DNA of 64,000 nt from assembly GCF_003675385.1 (NCBI RefSeq), contig NZ_RCWZ01000005.1, forward strand, positions 620,001 through 684,000. The letters are read 5' to 3'. The notes under the pieces are model-generated. The model did no database searches, was not told the origin of the DNA, and saw nothing but the letters and a program-made list of their open reading frames with translations. Source of the stretch: Mucilaginibacter kameinonensis. Lineage in GTDB: Bacteria > Bacteroidota > Bacteroidia > Sphingobacteriales > Sphingobacteriaceae. Both the position numbers and the translations under genes were made by a program. This document shows positions 38,725-49,436 of this stretch, piece after piece. How positions within the stretch are numbered: the stretch's first letter is position 1; the number at the start of each line of letters is the position of its first letter.

Positions 38725-40455
38725 TTAATAACCCGGGTTTTGTTTGAATTGTGGGTTAACATTCATGATATCCCTACCGATAGGAAATATCTCGGTGTGT
38801 TTGTCACCATCTGGTTTCTTATCCCACCAGGTTCCGGTATTAAATACCCCCCAACGGATCAGGTCGGTACGCCTCCGGTTTTCACCAAGGAATTCCCGGC
38901 CCCACTCGTCAAGCATTTCCTGGTCGGTAAGTTGACTGCCATCAGGTGCATAAAGACTTGGAGAGCCATCAGGATAATTACGACGCCTTACCTGATTCAG
39001 GTAGTTTGCAGCGCCGGCTTTGTCGCCAGCCCTGTAGCGGCATTCGGCCAGAGTATAGTAAATTTCCGAAAGACGAACCTCTGCATAAGCCGAGGTGATC
39101 CGGTTGGGATCTGGTGTTGGATAGATGGGGTACTTCACCATAAAAATACCCGAGTTGTGATCTGCATGGTTCATATCCGACTCTTTGTCAGCAATCTTAG
39201 TTCCAGGCTTCGCGCCAAGAAACATCCCTACCTGATCACGGATGTACAGGGGGTACGGACCTTTATTACCCTTCACAGTATCGGTACGACTTACCCCGTT
39301 TACCAAGTGTGTGTAAGGCAGATAACCGTATAAAAACATGCCTTCACGTGTACTGTTGCCCAGGTTTCTATACTTCTTTAAGCGCAGGTCATCAGGGTAT
39401 TTATGAAATTTAACAAATGGTTTTCCTAACTGAAATGTATACTCAACGCTATCTATGTCATGTCCGGGCTGCAATGCATAGCGTGGGTTAGCCTGCCCGA
39501 AGTCGGTAAAACCACAATATAGCGGAGCCGCGTCATAAGTCATTCCCCAAAAAAACATCCCGCCATCATACTGCCAGTGTGTACGTGCTAATGAGCCGGG
39601 AAAACCATATATCACCTCCGAGTTTAATGTAGTATTGGTATAATCAAACGGGGCATCCCAACGCGTGTCCAGCTTGTAAGCACCATATTTACCGCTGATG
39701 ATGTCACGGCAAACGGCCTCACATTCGGTGTATTTTTCTGTACCTATATAAACCCTGGCATTGAGGTAGAGCCTGGCCAGTAGGGATGCGGCCCCGGCCT
39801 TTGTCCATCGCCCTATACCTGTAGCTCCAAGTTGTTCCCGGGTAGGTAAGCCTTCAATTGCCACTTTCAGTTCAGATTCGATATAGTTAAACATTTCCTG
39901 CGGGGTAGACTGCGGGTTACCATGCGTAGCTGTTTTCACATCAGTAACAATCTCAATGTTACGGTAAAAATCAAAAGCCCGTAAATAAAACCAGGCCCGT
40001 AAGGTACGCAGTTCCGATTTAAAATCGGTCAACTCGGCGTCGGTAACACTGAGTTTTGCTGGATCTTTAATGCCCTCCATATCGGTAAGCGAGTTGGTTG
40101 CTAATACTATACCCTGGTAAAAATTAGTCCATGCGCCGCTGGTAAAACCATCTGTAATGGTCCAGGTATGGTAATGCATGCGTTGATAATAACCACCATC
40201 CTGCCAATCGCCCTGGCGGTTGTATGTACCTATTTCGTCTGTGCAATCTTCACCGGCAGCGTAAACGTCGTTACCCTGGATACTCCAATACGCATGTTCA
40301 AATGGTCGCAGAAAATCCCTTATCACGTCATCCCTCCTGCTCAGGAAACTCGCGGCGTCTACCTTATCGTAAACGTGCTCGTCTAATTTGGTACAGCTGC
40401 CGGTTAACATGGCCGACAGTAGAATACCGCTGATATATACTTTATATTTTTTCAT
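38725..40455 (-). CDS. SusD-like lipoprotein (locus 3)
   Basis: 576 residues; lipobox Cys C21 (MLTGSCTKLDEHVYDK). SusD-family features: TLRAWFYLRAFDFYRNIEIV, ARLYLNARVYIG, AYAEVRLSEIYYTLAECRYR, NQVRRRNYPDG and DEWGREFLGENRRRTDLIRW, with the tail NPQFKQNPGY. It is about 75 residues longer than the SusD of locus 2, mostly in the ligand-side loops. Twelve bases downstream of its SusC partner. No glycoside hydrolase gene is on either side, so the ligand is unknown. Confidence 0.94.
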   Translation of the reverse strand: MKKYKVYISGILLSAMLTGSCTKLDEHVYDKVDAASFLSRRDDVIRDFLRPFEHAYWSIQGNDVYAAGEDCTDEIGTYNRQGDWQDGGYYQRMHYHTWTITDGFTSGAWTNFYQGIVLATNSLTDMEGIKDPAKLSVTDAELTDFKSELRTLRAWFYLRAFDFYRNIEIVTDVKTATHGNPQSTPQEMFNYIESELKVAIEGLPTREQLGATGIGRWTKAGAASLLARLYLNARVYIGTEKYTECEAVCRDIISGKYGAYKLDTRWDAPFDYTNTTLNSEVIYGFPGSLARTHWQYDGGMFFWGMTYDAAPLYCGFTDFGQANPRYALQPGHDIDSVEYTFQLGKPFVKFHKYPDDLRLKKYRNLGNSTREGMFLYGYLPYTHLVNGVSRTDTVKGNKGPYPLYIRDQVGMFLGAKPGTKIADKESDMNHADHNSGIFMVKYPIYPTPDPNRITSAYAEVRLSEIYYTLAECRYRAGDKAGAANYLNQVRRRNYPDGSPSLYAPDGSQLTDQEMLDEWGREFLGENRRRTDLIRWGVFNTGTWWDKKPDGDKHTEIFPIGRDIMNVNPQFKQNPGY

Positions 40456-40467
40456 GTCATTTCGATT

Positions 40468-43455
40468 TTAAAAAGTTGCCTGCAAACCAAGGATCAGTTG
40501 AAGTGTAGCCGGATAATAGCTCAGGGAGGTGTTCACGCCTGGCGTAAGTCCGTTAACCTGTACCAGGTCGGGATCGCCGCCGGTAAAGCTTGTAAAGGTG
40601 TGCAGGTTTCTGCCGGTGGCGTAGATACGTATTGATTTAAGGTATTTGGTTTTAAAGGGCTGGGTATACCCAAGGGCCACGTTATCTATTTTTACAAATG
40701 AACCGTTTTCCAGGAAATAATCGGACGCGATAGCGGTTGTTGCCGGATTGGTTAGCAACGAATATTTACTTTTACTATCATAGGCCGATTTCAGCACATT
40801 AGCATCGCTTTGGCTTGATGGCGTACCAATGTAGAAGGCTGTTGTATTGAATATTTTATAACCAAATGTGCCGCGCAGAAAAATACCCAGATCAAACCGC
40901 TTGTATCTAAACGTGTTGCCGATTGAACCGATAAACTTCGGTAAACCATTGCCTACAAACTGTTTATCATCTGATGATGCCTGGTTGGCCTGAACAATGG
41001 TTCCGTCTTTTTTATAAACCTGTAAAGCGCCATCCTTATTAACCCCTGCCGAGCGCAGTGTATAAAACTCCCCTATGCTACGTCCTTCCTGAATACGTTG
41101 TATGTTACCCGGAGAACCCGGGGCCGGCAAACCGGCCAGCTCAACAAATGGTGCACCTTTGTACACATCGTTTGAGAAGGAAATAAACTTGTTGCGGTTA
41201 TAAGCCAGTGCAGCGGTTATGTTATAACTAAAATCAGGCTGCCTGATAACGCTGCCATTCAACCCCAGTTCTAATCCGTAATTTTTCATGGTACCCACGT
41301 TGGCAAAAGTCTGCGACTGGGAATTTGGCGGCAGGGGTACATTGTAGTACCCTAATAAATCCTTGTTTTTACGGATATAATAATCAAGTGATCCTGAAAT
41401 GCGGTTATCCAATATCGAAAAATCAATACCCGCGTTGAAGTTGATCGATTTCTCCCATTTTAAATCGGGGTTTACGTTTGAAGTGGGGCCATAAACCTGG
41501 TAAACCTGTCCGTTATATGGGAAATAACCAGCACCTCCATACAATAGCAATGAAAGATAACTATCAAAATCCTGATTGCCGGTAACACCGTAATCTGCAC
41601 GTAGTTTAAGGTCATTTATCCATGGCAGGGCACCTTTCATGAAATTTTCTTCAGATACGCGCCAGGCACCCGAAACAGCGGGAAAATTACCCCATTTGTT
41701 TTTTATGCCGAATTTGGATGATCCCTCTCTGCGTAAGCTTGCGGTAAGGATGTAGCGATTATTAAAATCATAATTCAAACGGCCGAAGAATGAGATAAGT
41801 GTTGAACCATTCTGGGTCGAACTCACTGCAGATTGTCCCTGACCGGCTGCACCGCCATTGTATAGGCCTGAACCGAGATTGTTCCACAGATATGAATCGA
41901 ACGGAAAATCATAATTCTGGGCATAAAAGGTATTGTAATTGTACAAGGTATAAGAATAACCACCCAGGGCTTTGATGTGATGACGCCCCAGATCGAGCGC
42001 GTAATTACCCGTCCACTCCACGTTTTTCTGATCATTTTCTTCCTGCCGCTGCGAAGCGAAATTGGTTTGCGTTATTTTGCCCGCGTGCACAATTGAAGAT
42101 AATGTAGATGGGGTAAAATTGAAGCTCCTCACCGATCTGCTAATCTCAGATACGGTTACCGTACTACTCAGATTTTTAAGAATGTTTACCTTTAAGGATC
42201 CGTTGATATCCATTTCCTTAATTTGTGCTTCCGATTTGATCACATTAGCATTCTCAACCGGGTTGTTGGAGAAAAAGCCGGTATTGATATAGTTATATTT
42301 TCCAGCAGTATCGTAAATGGGATAAGTTGGGTTTAAGGTGAGCGCATTATTAAAATTACCCTGATCCGAGTTTTTGGTATTCATGTATCTCGGGGCAATA
42401 TTCAAGGTGGCCACAAAAACGCCATTGTCGGAAGTGTGGTTTACATTGATGCGTGCGCCATATTCCTTTTTATGCGCCCGCAGGTCAATACCATCGGCGT
42501 TGCGGTAATCGGCCGATGCGAAATAATTCGTTTTACCAGAACCGCCCGATAATTGAACTGTGTGCTTTTGAGCGAAAGCCGGCGAATTGGTTACGGCGTC
42601 CATCCAATTTGTTTTAGCGCCATAATTCTGTCCCTGGCTGTTTTTTACCCTATCGGCAATGAATTCATCGGCAGTAAGGTTTTGCAGCCGGTTGGTGAGG
42701 TAATCAAAACTGGCATAACCTTCATAAAACGTACGCGCCTGCGATGAGCCTTTTTTTGTGGTGATAATGATAACACCGTTGCTTCCGCGCGTTCCATAAA
42801 TAGCTGATGCGGCACCGCCTTTAAGTACATCAATACTTTCAATATCATTTTGGTTGATATTGTCAATATTGCCTCCGGGTACACCGTTCACCACATACAG
42901 TGGACCTAAACCCGCGTTTCGGGAAGAAACGCCCCGCAGCTGCACGTTAGGTGATGAATTTGGATCAGCACCGGAGGTGTTGGTAATGCTGAGACCTGCA
43001 ACTTTGCCCTGCAACGACATTAAGGGACTGTTTGATGCTACGGGAAGCAAATCCTTTGAGGAAACGTGTGTGATAGCGCTTGATACCTCCCGTTTATCGA
43101 GGGTACCGTAACCTACGCTTACTACAACTACTTCCTGCAGCGAATTATTTGCTGCGGCAAGTGTTACGTTTAAGGTAACACCCGCAGTTAGTGGTACCTG
43201 CCGGGAGGTGTAGCCAATATATGAAAAAGAGATCGTTTTAGCAGATGCAGGTACGCTGAGCGTATAAGCGCCTTTAGCATTAGAGGTAGTACCTACCGAC
43301 ATGCCCGTTACTACAACACTTACGCCTGGCAAAGGAGAACCATCCGCAGCATCAGTAATGGTACCTGATATTGTTCTGTTTTGTGCGAGCACCGTCCCGG
43401 TAAAAATACAACAGAACACCAGAGTGCTGAGCCTGAGTAAAAGTTTCTTGTACAT
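40468..43455 (-). CDS. SusC-like TonB-dependent transporter (locus 3)
   Basis: 995 residues; signal peptide (LRLSTLVFCCIFTGTVLAQ). CarboxypepD-regulatory-like domain (ISGTITDAADGSPLPGVSVV), SusC box (LQEVVVVSVGYGTLDKREVS), plug (NVQLRGVSSRNAGLGPLYVV; YGTRGSNGVIIITTKKG) and barrel ending LILGLQATF. With susD it makes a bare transport pair lacking local enzymes. Two SusR-like regulators are encoded downstream on the same strand. Almost 700 bp of untranslated DNA lies upstream and must hold its promoter. Confidence 0.95.
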   Translation of the reverse strand: MYKKLLLRLSTLVFCCIFTGTVLAQNRTISGTITDAADGSPLPGVSVVVTGMSVGTTSNAKGAYTLSVPASAKTISFSYIGYTSRQVPLTAGVTLNVTLAAANNSLQEVVVVSVGYGTLDKREVSSAITHVSSKDLLPVASNSPLMSLQGKVAGLSITNTSGADPNSSPNVQLRGVSSRNAGLGPLYVVNGVPGGNIDNINQNDIESIDVLKGGAASAIYGTRGSNGVIIITTKKGSSQARTFYEGYASFDYLTNRLQNLTADEFIADRVKNSQGQNYGAKTNWMDAVTNSPAFAQKHTVQLSGGSGKTNYFASADYRNADGIDLRAHKKEYGARINVNHTSDNGVFVATLNIAPRYMNTKNSDQGNFNNALTLNPTYPIYDTAGKYNYINTGFFSNNPVENANVIKSEAQIKEMDINGSLKVNILKNLSSTVTVSEISRSVRSFNFTPSTLSSIVHAGKITQTNFASQRQEENDQKNVEWTGNYALDLGRHHIKALGGYSYTLYNYNTFYAQNYDFPFDSYLWNNLGSGLYNGGAAGQGQSAVSSTQNGSTLISFFGRLNYDFNNRYILTASLRREGSSKFGIKNKWGNFPAVSGAWRVSEENFMKGALPWINDLKLRADYGVTGNQDFDSYLSLLLYGGAGYFPYNGQVYQVYGPTSNVNPDLKWEKSINFNAGIDFSILDNRISGSLDYYIRKNKDLLGYYNVPLPPNSQSQTFANVGTMKNYGLELGLNGSVIRQPDFSYNITAALAYNRNKFISFSNDVYKGAPFVELAGLPAPGSPGNIQRIQEGRSIGEFYTLRSAGVNKDGALQVYKKDGTIVQANQASSDDKQFVGNGLPKFIGSIGNTFRYKRFDLGIFLRGTFGYKIFNTTAFYIGTPSSQSDANVLKSAYDSKSKYSLLTNPATTAIASDYFLENGSFVKIDNVALGYTQPFKTKYLKSIRIYATGRNLHTFTSFTGGDPDLVQVNGLTPGVNTSLSYYPATLQLILGLQATF

Positions 43456-44149
43456 AAAAAGAATTTATAGATTGGTTTTTGAGGTTAATTTGACCGCGAA
43501 ATAACGCTTCGGCCACGACGAAAATGTGTATCACTAAGGCGGAGCATTTGCCCTGTTTTTTGTTTTCATAAAGCGAGATTTTGGTAACCGCCAGGTAGTG
43601 GCTAAGCGCTAATTGGTATGTTGTGAAATTAGAAAGTTAGTACTCCCGAATTCACAATTATGGACGCCGAAGGAAAAAAATCTCACAAAAAACAAACTCA
43701 AAAGCCTATAAAAGAGACATATAGATGAAATTAAAACCAGAAAAATCTCAGCTAAAAAGGGCGGTAATTGTTATTGAAAACAGTACTAAACGATTCCGGA
43801 ATGGCAGAAAGACGGAAAAAGCAGGTAGTATTAAAATCAAATGTTTTAATTAAAATATCTATGAACATAATTTGAAATCAAAATCATCGATACCATCACA
43901 GGCGTTAGTGAAGGATAATCCAGACGTTTCTTTGCTCAACCTCTTCGTAAAAATCGCTCGTACGAAACCAGCTTATCGGAATGTATATCTGCTTTCGAAA
44001 CGGCATCTCTACCGATATAATTTTGTAATAAAAAAAGGCTGTACTATGATTTATAATACAACCTCTTCTTTATGAATTTTAACTGTACTTAGTACTTGCT
44101 GTTATACGGGTAGAATCCAGATCTATTTCGCATATAAGTACCCTATCTC
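43456..44149. other. Intergenic region upstream of third susC
   Basis: About 690 bases, A/T-rich. A 67-codon plus-strand frame (43872-44075) has no recognisable protein features and overlaps a terminator, so I do not call it. The susC promoter and probably a long leader occupy the left part; a terminator for the upstream permease gene occupies the right end. Confidence 0.5.
44028..44063 (-). terminator. Terminator of the permease gene
   Basis: On the minus strand, GGTTGTATTA pairs with TAGTACAGCC (two G-U pairs) around a 7-base loop, followed by seven T residues. It is about 87 bases after the permease stop at 44150. Confidence 0.7.
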
Positions 44150-46516
44150 CTATTCTCCTTTTAAACTTTTCACCGGGTTTGTTAGCGCGGCTTTGATGGC
44201 CTGGTAACTTACCGTCAAAACAGATATCAGCAATGTTAGCGCGGCGGCAATTACAAATACCCATACATTGATACTGATCCGGTAGCTGTATCCTTTTAAC
44301 CACTGGAACATTAAATACCATGCAATTGGGGCGGCTATACAAAATGAGATAGCAACCAGCTTCAGGAAATCGCGCGAAAGCAGTGTGGTTACGTTAGCCA
44401 CTGAAGCACCAAGCACTTTTCTGATGCCTATTTCTTTGATCCTGTTTTGTGCCATGTAAGCGGCCAGGCCAAATAATCCAAGGCATGAGATAACGATTGT
44501 TAAGCCGGCAAAAAGGCTGGCCAGCGTACCAATCCTTTGTTCGTCGCCAAATTTTTTAGAATATTCCTGGTCAACAAAAGTGTACTCGTATGGATAATCG
44601 GGATTATACTTTTTGAAAATGGCTTCCGCACGGCGAAGGTTCTCTTTGGTTGAGTTGGCGTTATTGAGTTTATAGTGGATGATATTAAACCATGAACTCG
44701 GGCCTTGTATCAGCATATGTTGTACAGGCTCATAGGGCGAACTGATGATAAAATCTTTAATAACACCAACAATATGCCAGGCTTTGGCGTCTTTGCCTTC
44801 GCCCTGGGTAATTATTTTACCTACAGGATCTTTCAGGTTCATGATTTTAACCGAAGCTTCGTTAACCAGCATAGCGGTCGAATCTGTAGGATAGTTAATG
44901 GGATCAATATCCCTGCCGGCCACCAGCTTAAGACCCATGGTTTTTATCAGGCTACCATCCGAACTGTAGATGATAAAATCTACTTTGTTGTTAGGCGTTG
45001 AACCCGGCCAGTTAAAGCCCCAGCTATCGCTGTAACGCTGCGTGATGGGCGAATTTGTTTTGGATACGGATGTTGCTGCCCCGCTTGAAAGCAATTCATT
45101 TTTGATAGATTTATAATGCTTATCAATATCGCCCGACATGAAACTGAAAACCAGGTTATCTTTTTTATAACCGGTATCCCTATCCTGGGCATACTGTAAC
45201 TGCTGGCGGATAACTATTGTACAAATAATCAATACCACCGCGAAAGTAAACTGAATAACTACCAGTAATTTACGCGGCGTAACTAACGCGTTTGCCGCCT
45301 TAAATGTACCTTTCAATACGGCCACAGGCCTGAAAGATGACAGGTACAAGGCCGGATAGCTGCCCGAAATAATACCGGTAACCAGGATAAAGCCAAGCGC
45401 TATAAGCCAAAAGTATGGATTAGCGTAAGGCACATATAATTGCTTTTGAGTGAGCTGGTTGAAACCTGACATGCTTATCTGTACAATAATAACTGCAAAA
45501 ACACCGGCTATAGCCGCTATCAAAACAGACTCGCCTAAAAACTGCCAGATCAACGCCCCCCTTAGCGCACCTACCGTTTTACGAATCCCTACTTCACGTG
45601 CACGTGACTCACTTCTGGCTGTACTTAAGTTCATGAAGTTGATACAGGCAATAACCAGGATGAGCACCGCAATGAGCGAAAACACCCTCACCCTTTCTAT
45701 TTTTCCGCCAACTATCTTACCATCTTCAAAATGCGAATACAAATGCCATTTGGTTGCCGGGTGCAAAAACTGCTGAATATCTTTGGTATCCGAATGGTTT
45801 TTAGTAAAATTTTCAACGGCAGCATCGGCGTTAGCTTCTGTTACTCCCGGTTTCAACAACACGAATGTTTGGATGGAGTTATTACCCCAGTATTCATCAT
45901 CCTGGCCAATTTTTTTCAGGTACGACCATGGTAACAGGTATTCAAAATCAAAGCGGGTATTATTCGGCAGATCTTTCATCACGCCGGTTACTTTGAAATA
46001 GGCATTGCTATCTATCTTAACCGTTTTGCCTATCGCGTTCCCATCTCCAAAAAGCTTTTTAGAGAATTTCTCGGTGATGACGATATTGTGCAATTCGTTC
46101 AACGCGGTTTTGGGATCTCCGCTGATTAATGGAAAGCTGAACATAGAAAGGAAGTCGCCATCGGTAAAGTCGCCGCTTGCTGTAAGGCGCTTATCGCCAA
46201 TAGTAAACAGGAAATTGGCATTGGTAACCCTGGCCACTTTTTCCATTTGGGGCAATTCCTGCTTCATTACCCTGCCCATAATTTTAGGGGTGGTTTCCCA
46301 ACTCCATAACTTCCCGTCAAATTTCGATTGATTGTAAACTGAATAAAGTCTGTCCCTTTTTTCATGAAACTGGTCAAAGCTCAGTTCGTTCTGGATCCAT
46401 AGCAAAATGAGCGCGGCACTGGCCATGCCAATAGTTAAACCAAGGATATTAATCAGGGAAAATGTTTTTTGACGCAGCAGGTTACGCCAGGTTATTTTTA
46501 AGTAGTTTTTGAGCAT
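44150..46516 (-). CDS. MacB/FtsX-type ABC transporter permease
   Basis: 788 residues: two FtsX modules, each with a MacB-like periplasmic domain. The N-terminus MLKNYLKITWRNLLRQKTFS and the first helix (INILGLTIGMASAALILLWI) are typical of Bacteroidota members. Membrane clusters follow at about 280-400 (VFSLIAVLILVIACINFMNL) and near the C-terminus (GIRKVLGASVANVTTLLSRD, FVIAAALTLLISVLTVSYQA). The KTVGA/KVLGA coupling helices for the ATPase appear in both halves. Such proteins act mechanically across the membrane, exporting peptides or releasing lipoproteins; the cargo cannot be told. The ATPase gene is not adjacent, which is common for this group. The stop is followed by a terminator. Confidence 0.85.
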   Translation of the reverse strand: MLKNYLKITWRNLLRQKTFSLINILGLTIGMASAALILLWIQNELSFDQFHEKRDRLYSVYNQSKFDGKLWSWETTPKIMGRVMKQELPQMEKVARVTNANFLFTIGDKRLTASGDFTDGDFLSMFSFPLISGDPKTALNELHNIVITEKFSKKLFGDGNAIGKTVKIDSNAYFKVTGVMKDLPNNTRFDFEYLLPWSYLKKIGQDDEYWGNNSIQTFVLLKPGVTEANADAAVENFTKNHSDTKDIQQFLHPATKWHLYSHFEDGKIVGGKIERVRVFSLIAVLILVIACINFMNLSTARSESRAREVGIRKTVGALRGALIWQFLGESVLIAAIAGVFAVIIVQISMSGFNQLTQKQLYVPYANPYFWLIALGFILVTGIISGSYPALYLSSFRPVAVLKGTFKAANALVTPRKLLVVIQFTFAVVLIICTIVIRQQLQYAQDRDTGYKKDNLVFSFMSGDIDKHYKSIKNELLSSGAATSVSKTNSPITQRYSDSWGFNWPGSTPNNKVDFIIYSSDGSLIKTMGLKLVAGRDIDPINYPTDSTAMLVNEASVKIMNLKDPVGKIITQGEGKDAKAWHIVGVIKDFIISSPYEPVQHMLIQGPSSWFNIIHYKLNNANSTKENLRRAEAIFKKYNPDYPYEYTFVDQEYSKKFGDEQRIGTLASLFAGLTIVISCLGLFGLAAYMAQNRIKEIGIRKVLGASVANVTTLLSRDFLKLVAISFCIAAPIAWYLMFQWLKGYSYRISINVWVFVIAAALTLLISVLTVSYQAIKAALTNPVKSLKGE

Positions 46517-46865
46517 ATGTTCAGGCTTTGATAATTATAAGACGCCGGTACCTTTCATTTAGTTGCAGCACTTTTTCATTTTTATTTAAAGGAAAAGTTA
46601 AAAAGAACACAAAAAAGTAAAGCCTCCATTAAATAGAGGCTCAATAATATACTAACTTTTTAAAATCAAGAGCAAACCCGTCCTATCAATCGGCATGACT
46701 TTGCCACGTACCCGCCTTATATATAAAGTATTAATTCTTTGTATCTGGATGTCTGGCCACTATTTATAAGCAGTGTTTAAAATTCGATCTAAATGTTACC
46801 ATAAGTCGTTTTCAAAACATAGAGAAAATTCAATATGCTCCTGGCTTGGTCTTCGTTGGCTGAGA
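46517..46865. other. Intergenic region between kinase and permease genes
   Basis: 349 bases without a gene. The only structure seen is the small hairpin at 46611-46641. The remainder should hold the permease promoter on the minus strand. Confidence 0.4.
46611..46641 (-). terminator. Possible terminator after TPR kinase gene
   Basis: AGCCTC (46621-46626) pairs with GAGGCT (46636-46641); on the minus strand it is followed by TTACTTTTTT. The stem is only six pairs and lies 225 bases beyond the kinase stop. Confidence 0.45.
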
Positions 46866-49436
46866 TTAGTTGTACAACATTGTTTTAGTTGAGCCTTTAT
46901 TTAAAGACGAAGTAAGTTTAAAGCGTACAGACACTGTAACACCGTTTGAACCTGATATTTCAAACTCTCCTCTTAATTGCCGCGCAAGCCCATTCATCAT
47001 TTGCATGCCAAGCGATTTGTTTCGCAGAGCGTCAAAGTTTCCGGGTAACCCGCGACCATTATCAGCAACAACCAAATTTACCAGATCCTGCTCATCTCTA
47101 ACAAATGATATCATAATCTGCCCGGCCTTCCCTTCAAAGGCATATTTAACAGCATTAGTAATCGCTTCATTTAAGATCAATCCAACAGGTACTGCCTGCG
47201 AAAGGTCGATATGAAGCGGATCAACTACCTGTATAAATTTAATTTTTTCAACGCCAAGGCCATTGGAGAGATTATTAACCAGATCTGACACATATGCCGG
47301 CATATTGATCGTGGCAATCTGGTCATTATTATAAAGTTTCTGGTGAATAAGTGCTATCGCGTTAACCCTGTTCTCACTTTCTGCTATAGCGTCTTTGGCA
47401 TCCGCGTTTTGCAGAAAACCAGCCTGCGCCCGTAAAAGCCCAATGATGATCTGGAGATTATTCTTTACCCTGTGGTGTACCTCCCGCAACAGCCAGTCCT
47501 TTTCTTTCAAAAGCCCGTCTTTATCTGCAAGCAGCCCATCCTTCTCGTATAATAACCTCTGCAAAATCACATTCTGGGTGTTTATCGCTTCCTGTTGAGA
47601 TTCCAGCCTCCTGTTAATTTTCTGCTTACTTTTAAAGCCAAGAAACGCGAAGATTGCCAATAACAGCAAGACAACAACACCACCTATCATTACATCCCGG
47701 ATGGTATTGGAACGTTCTATTACCGCTTCCTGGAGTTTCTGCTTATTCTCCAGGAGTTTAATATCCTTTGACTTTTTATCTGCCTCATACTTGATATTCA
47801 ACTCGGATATTTTTTGCCTGGCGGCTAAATTATTGATGGAATCATCTAAGGCTTTATGCCTTGCGAAATGCCTAATGGCCGGGATGAAATTTCCAAGCGC
47901 GGAATCTGCCTTAAACAACAATTTGTGGGTATCAAGTTCCTGATCGCGGTCAAAATATTGCGGATTTTTCAGCGATGCCTCCAGGTATTTCTTCCCTTCT
48001 TTAAAACGGTCGTGCTGAGTATAATATTTACCAATGATAAATAGAGCACCGCCACCTGTTAAAGTTAAATGAGTCCCTATCTTTTTTCCGTTTTCCTGAT
48101 CGGCAGCCTGATCAAGTCTGAGCATTTCCAGGTAATTTTGTTCTGCCAGCTTTTGGTCACCAAGCAGGTCATAAATATAGCCGTAAGTTGAGGCAAACAG
48201 CTCCTTGTTATTAAACGATGTGGTTGGATACTTCTTTAAAAAATCGTTTAGAAATCTCAGCGCCTTTTTAGGTGCCCCGCCTGAGGCCATGAAGTTGGCT
48301 ATCTTGTAGCAGTCTACGTATTTATCACGTTCCGATTTGTTGACATCATATTGGAGCACTATGCGATAAAATTGAATGGCCTTATCATATTTCTTTAGCG
48401 CCGCGTAGGTGTTTCCAAGGGCAATGTAGGGCCTGATCTGCTTATCAGGATTATCGCCAGCGGCCTTTACCCCGGCAAAACCCCAGTCAAGGGCCTTATC
48501 ATAACGGCCATTAAAGCGATAAAAGTCACTAACAATATAATAGGTCGTTATGGACAAAGGCTCGTGGCTCACCGAAAAACAACGCAGCATTTCCAACAGG
48601 TCTTTCTCTGCCTGTACAATTTGACCATGATTTCCCCGGATAATAACGAGATCGCGTAAACTATATCCCGCCTCTTTCAGGTTATTTGCCTGGCGGTAGT
48701 ATTTCACGGCCATTTCATGACTGTGAATAATATCACTATAAGTGCTATTATTTTCGGGCATATATGTACCGAGTTGAGACCATGCCCGGGCTTCATTTTC
48801 AGTTGCTCCCGATTGATGAAAGCGTAGAATGATGTCCATGAAAGCCTGTTTACCTTCTGACACCTTACCCTGATTAAAGTAAAATTTACCGGTAAGGATT
48901 GAACATTCGTTTAACCATTCTGTTGAACCCACCTTTTGCGCTGCTTCTGACGCTTGACGAATCAACGGTATAGCCTGAATAAACTCTTTGCTATCCGGCG
49001 GAAAATTAAAAACACCGCGTTCACCAATAAGCAATAGTAACCTTGCCTTTTCTTCACCATAAGCGCTACTGGCTACCTTCAGCGCATCCTTAAACTGATC
49101 CCGCTCGAGCAAAGCCTTACATTGCATAAATTTGGCCTCGTTACCACCCTCGATGAAATTTAAAGCTTTACTTAGTTCAAGTGCCTGGCCGGCATACAGT
49201 GCAACGCTATCAATATCCTTGTTGGTTACTGTTCGGGAATACCAATAAATGTGTGAGATTTTAAGGAGCAAATTGATCTTATTGGTATCTGGCGGAGATT
49301 GGCTCAACTTTTCCAGCAAAGCGAAAGGGGCTTTATCTGTTTCCTTTTTTACAAGCAGCCCGCCCTTTGTCGCTTGACTGAGAACTGTCTGCGCAAGTAG
49401 CAAAAAAACAGAAACGGAAACTATCCATTTTCCCAT
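46866..49436 (-). CDS. TPR sensor histidine kinase of HisKA_2 type, copy 1
   Basis: 856 residues. Signal peptide (MGKWIVSVSVFLLLAQTVLS), then many TPR helices (for example YIALGNTYAALKKYDKAIQF) across about 40-560. One membrane helix at 583-602 and a coiled coil lead into the phospho-acceptor box LREVHHRVKNNLQIIIGLLR (H654/H655) and an HATPase with NEAITNAVKYAFEG, ADNGRGLP and SLGMQMMNGL. HisKA_2 kinases pass phosphate to separate receivers. No response regulator is adjacent, so its partner is elsewhere, possibly the regulator at 58158. It is divergent from a paralogous kinase 333 bp away. Confidence 0.9.
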   Translation of the reverse strand: MGKWIVSVSVFLLLAQTVLSQATKGGLLVKKETDKAPFALLEKLSQSPPDTNKINLLLKISHIYWYSRTVTNKDIDSVALYAGQALELSKALNFIEGGNEAKFMQCKALLERDQFKDALKVASSAYGEEKARLLLLIGERGVFNFPPDSKEFIQAIPLIRQASEAAQKVGSTEWLNECSILTGKFYFNQGKVSEGKQAFMDIILRFHQSGATENEARAWSQLGTYMPENNSTYSDIIHSHEMAVKYYRQANNLKEAGYSLRDLVIIRGNHGQIVQAEKDLLEMLRCFSVSHEPLSITTYYIVSDFYRFNGRYDKALDWGFAGVKAAGDNPDKQIRPYIALGNTYAALKKYDKAIQFYRIVLQYDVNKSERDKYVDCYKIANFMASGGAPKKALRFLNDFLKKYPTTSFNNKELFASTYGYIYDLLGDQKLAEQNYLEMLRLDQAADQENGKKIGTHLTLTGGGALFIIGKYYTQHDRFKEGKKYLEASLKNPQYFDRDQELDTHKLLFKADSALGNFIPAIRHFARHKALDDSINNLAARQKISELNIKYEADKKSKDIKLLENKQKLQEAVIERSNTIRDVMIGGVVVLLLLAIFAFLGFKSKQKINRRLESQQEAINTQNVILQRLLYEKDGLLADKDGLLKEKDWLLREVHHRVKNNLQIIIGLLRAQAGFLQNADAKDAIAESENRVNAIALIHQKLYNNDQIATINMPAYVSDLVNNLSNGLGVEKIKFIQVVDPLHIDLSQAVPVGLILNEAITNAVKYAFEGKAGQIMISFVRDEQDLVNLVVADNGRGLPGNFDALRNKSLGMQMMNGLARQLRGEFEISGSNGVTVSVRFKLTSSLNKGSTKTMLYN

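Noticed and set aside
43872..44075. 67-codon plus-strand reading frame in the spacer upstream of the third susC
   Set aside because: No recognisable motif, low-complexity composition, and its end overlaps the terminator of the minus-strand permease gene.
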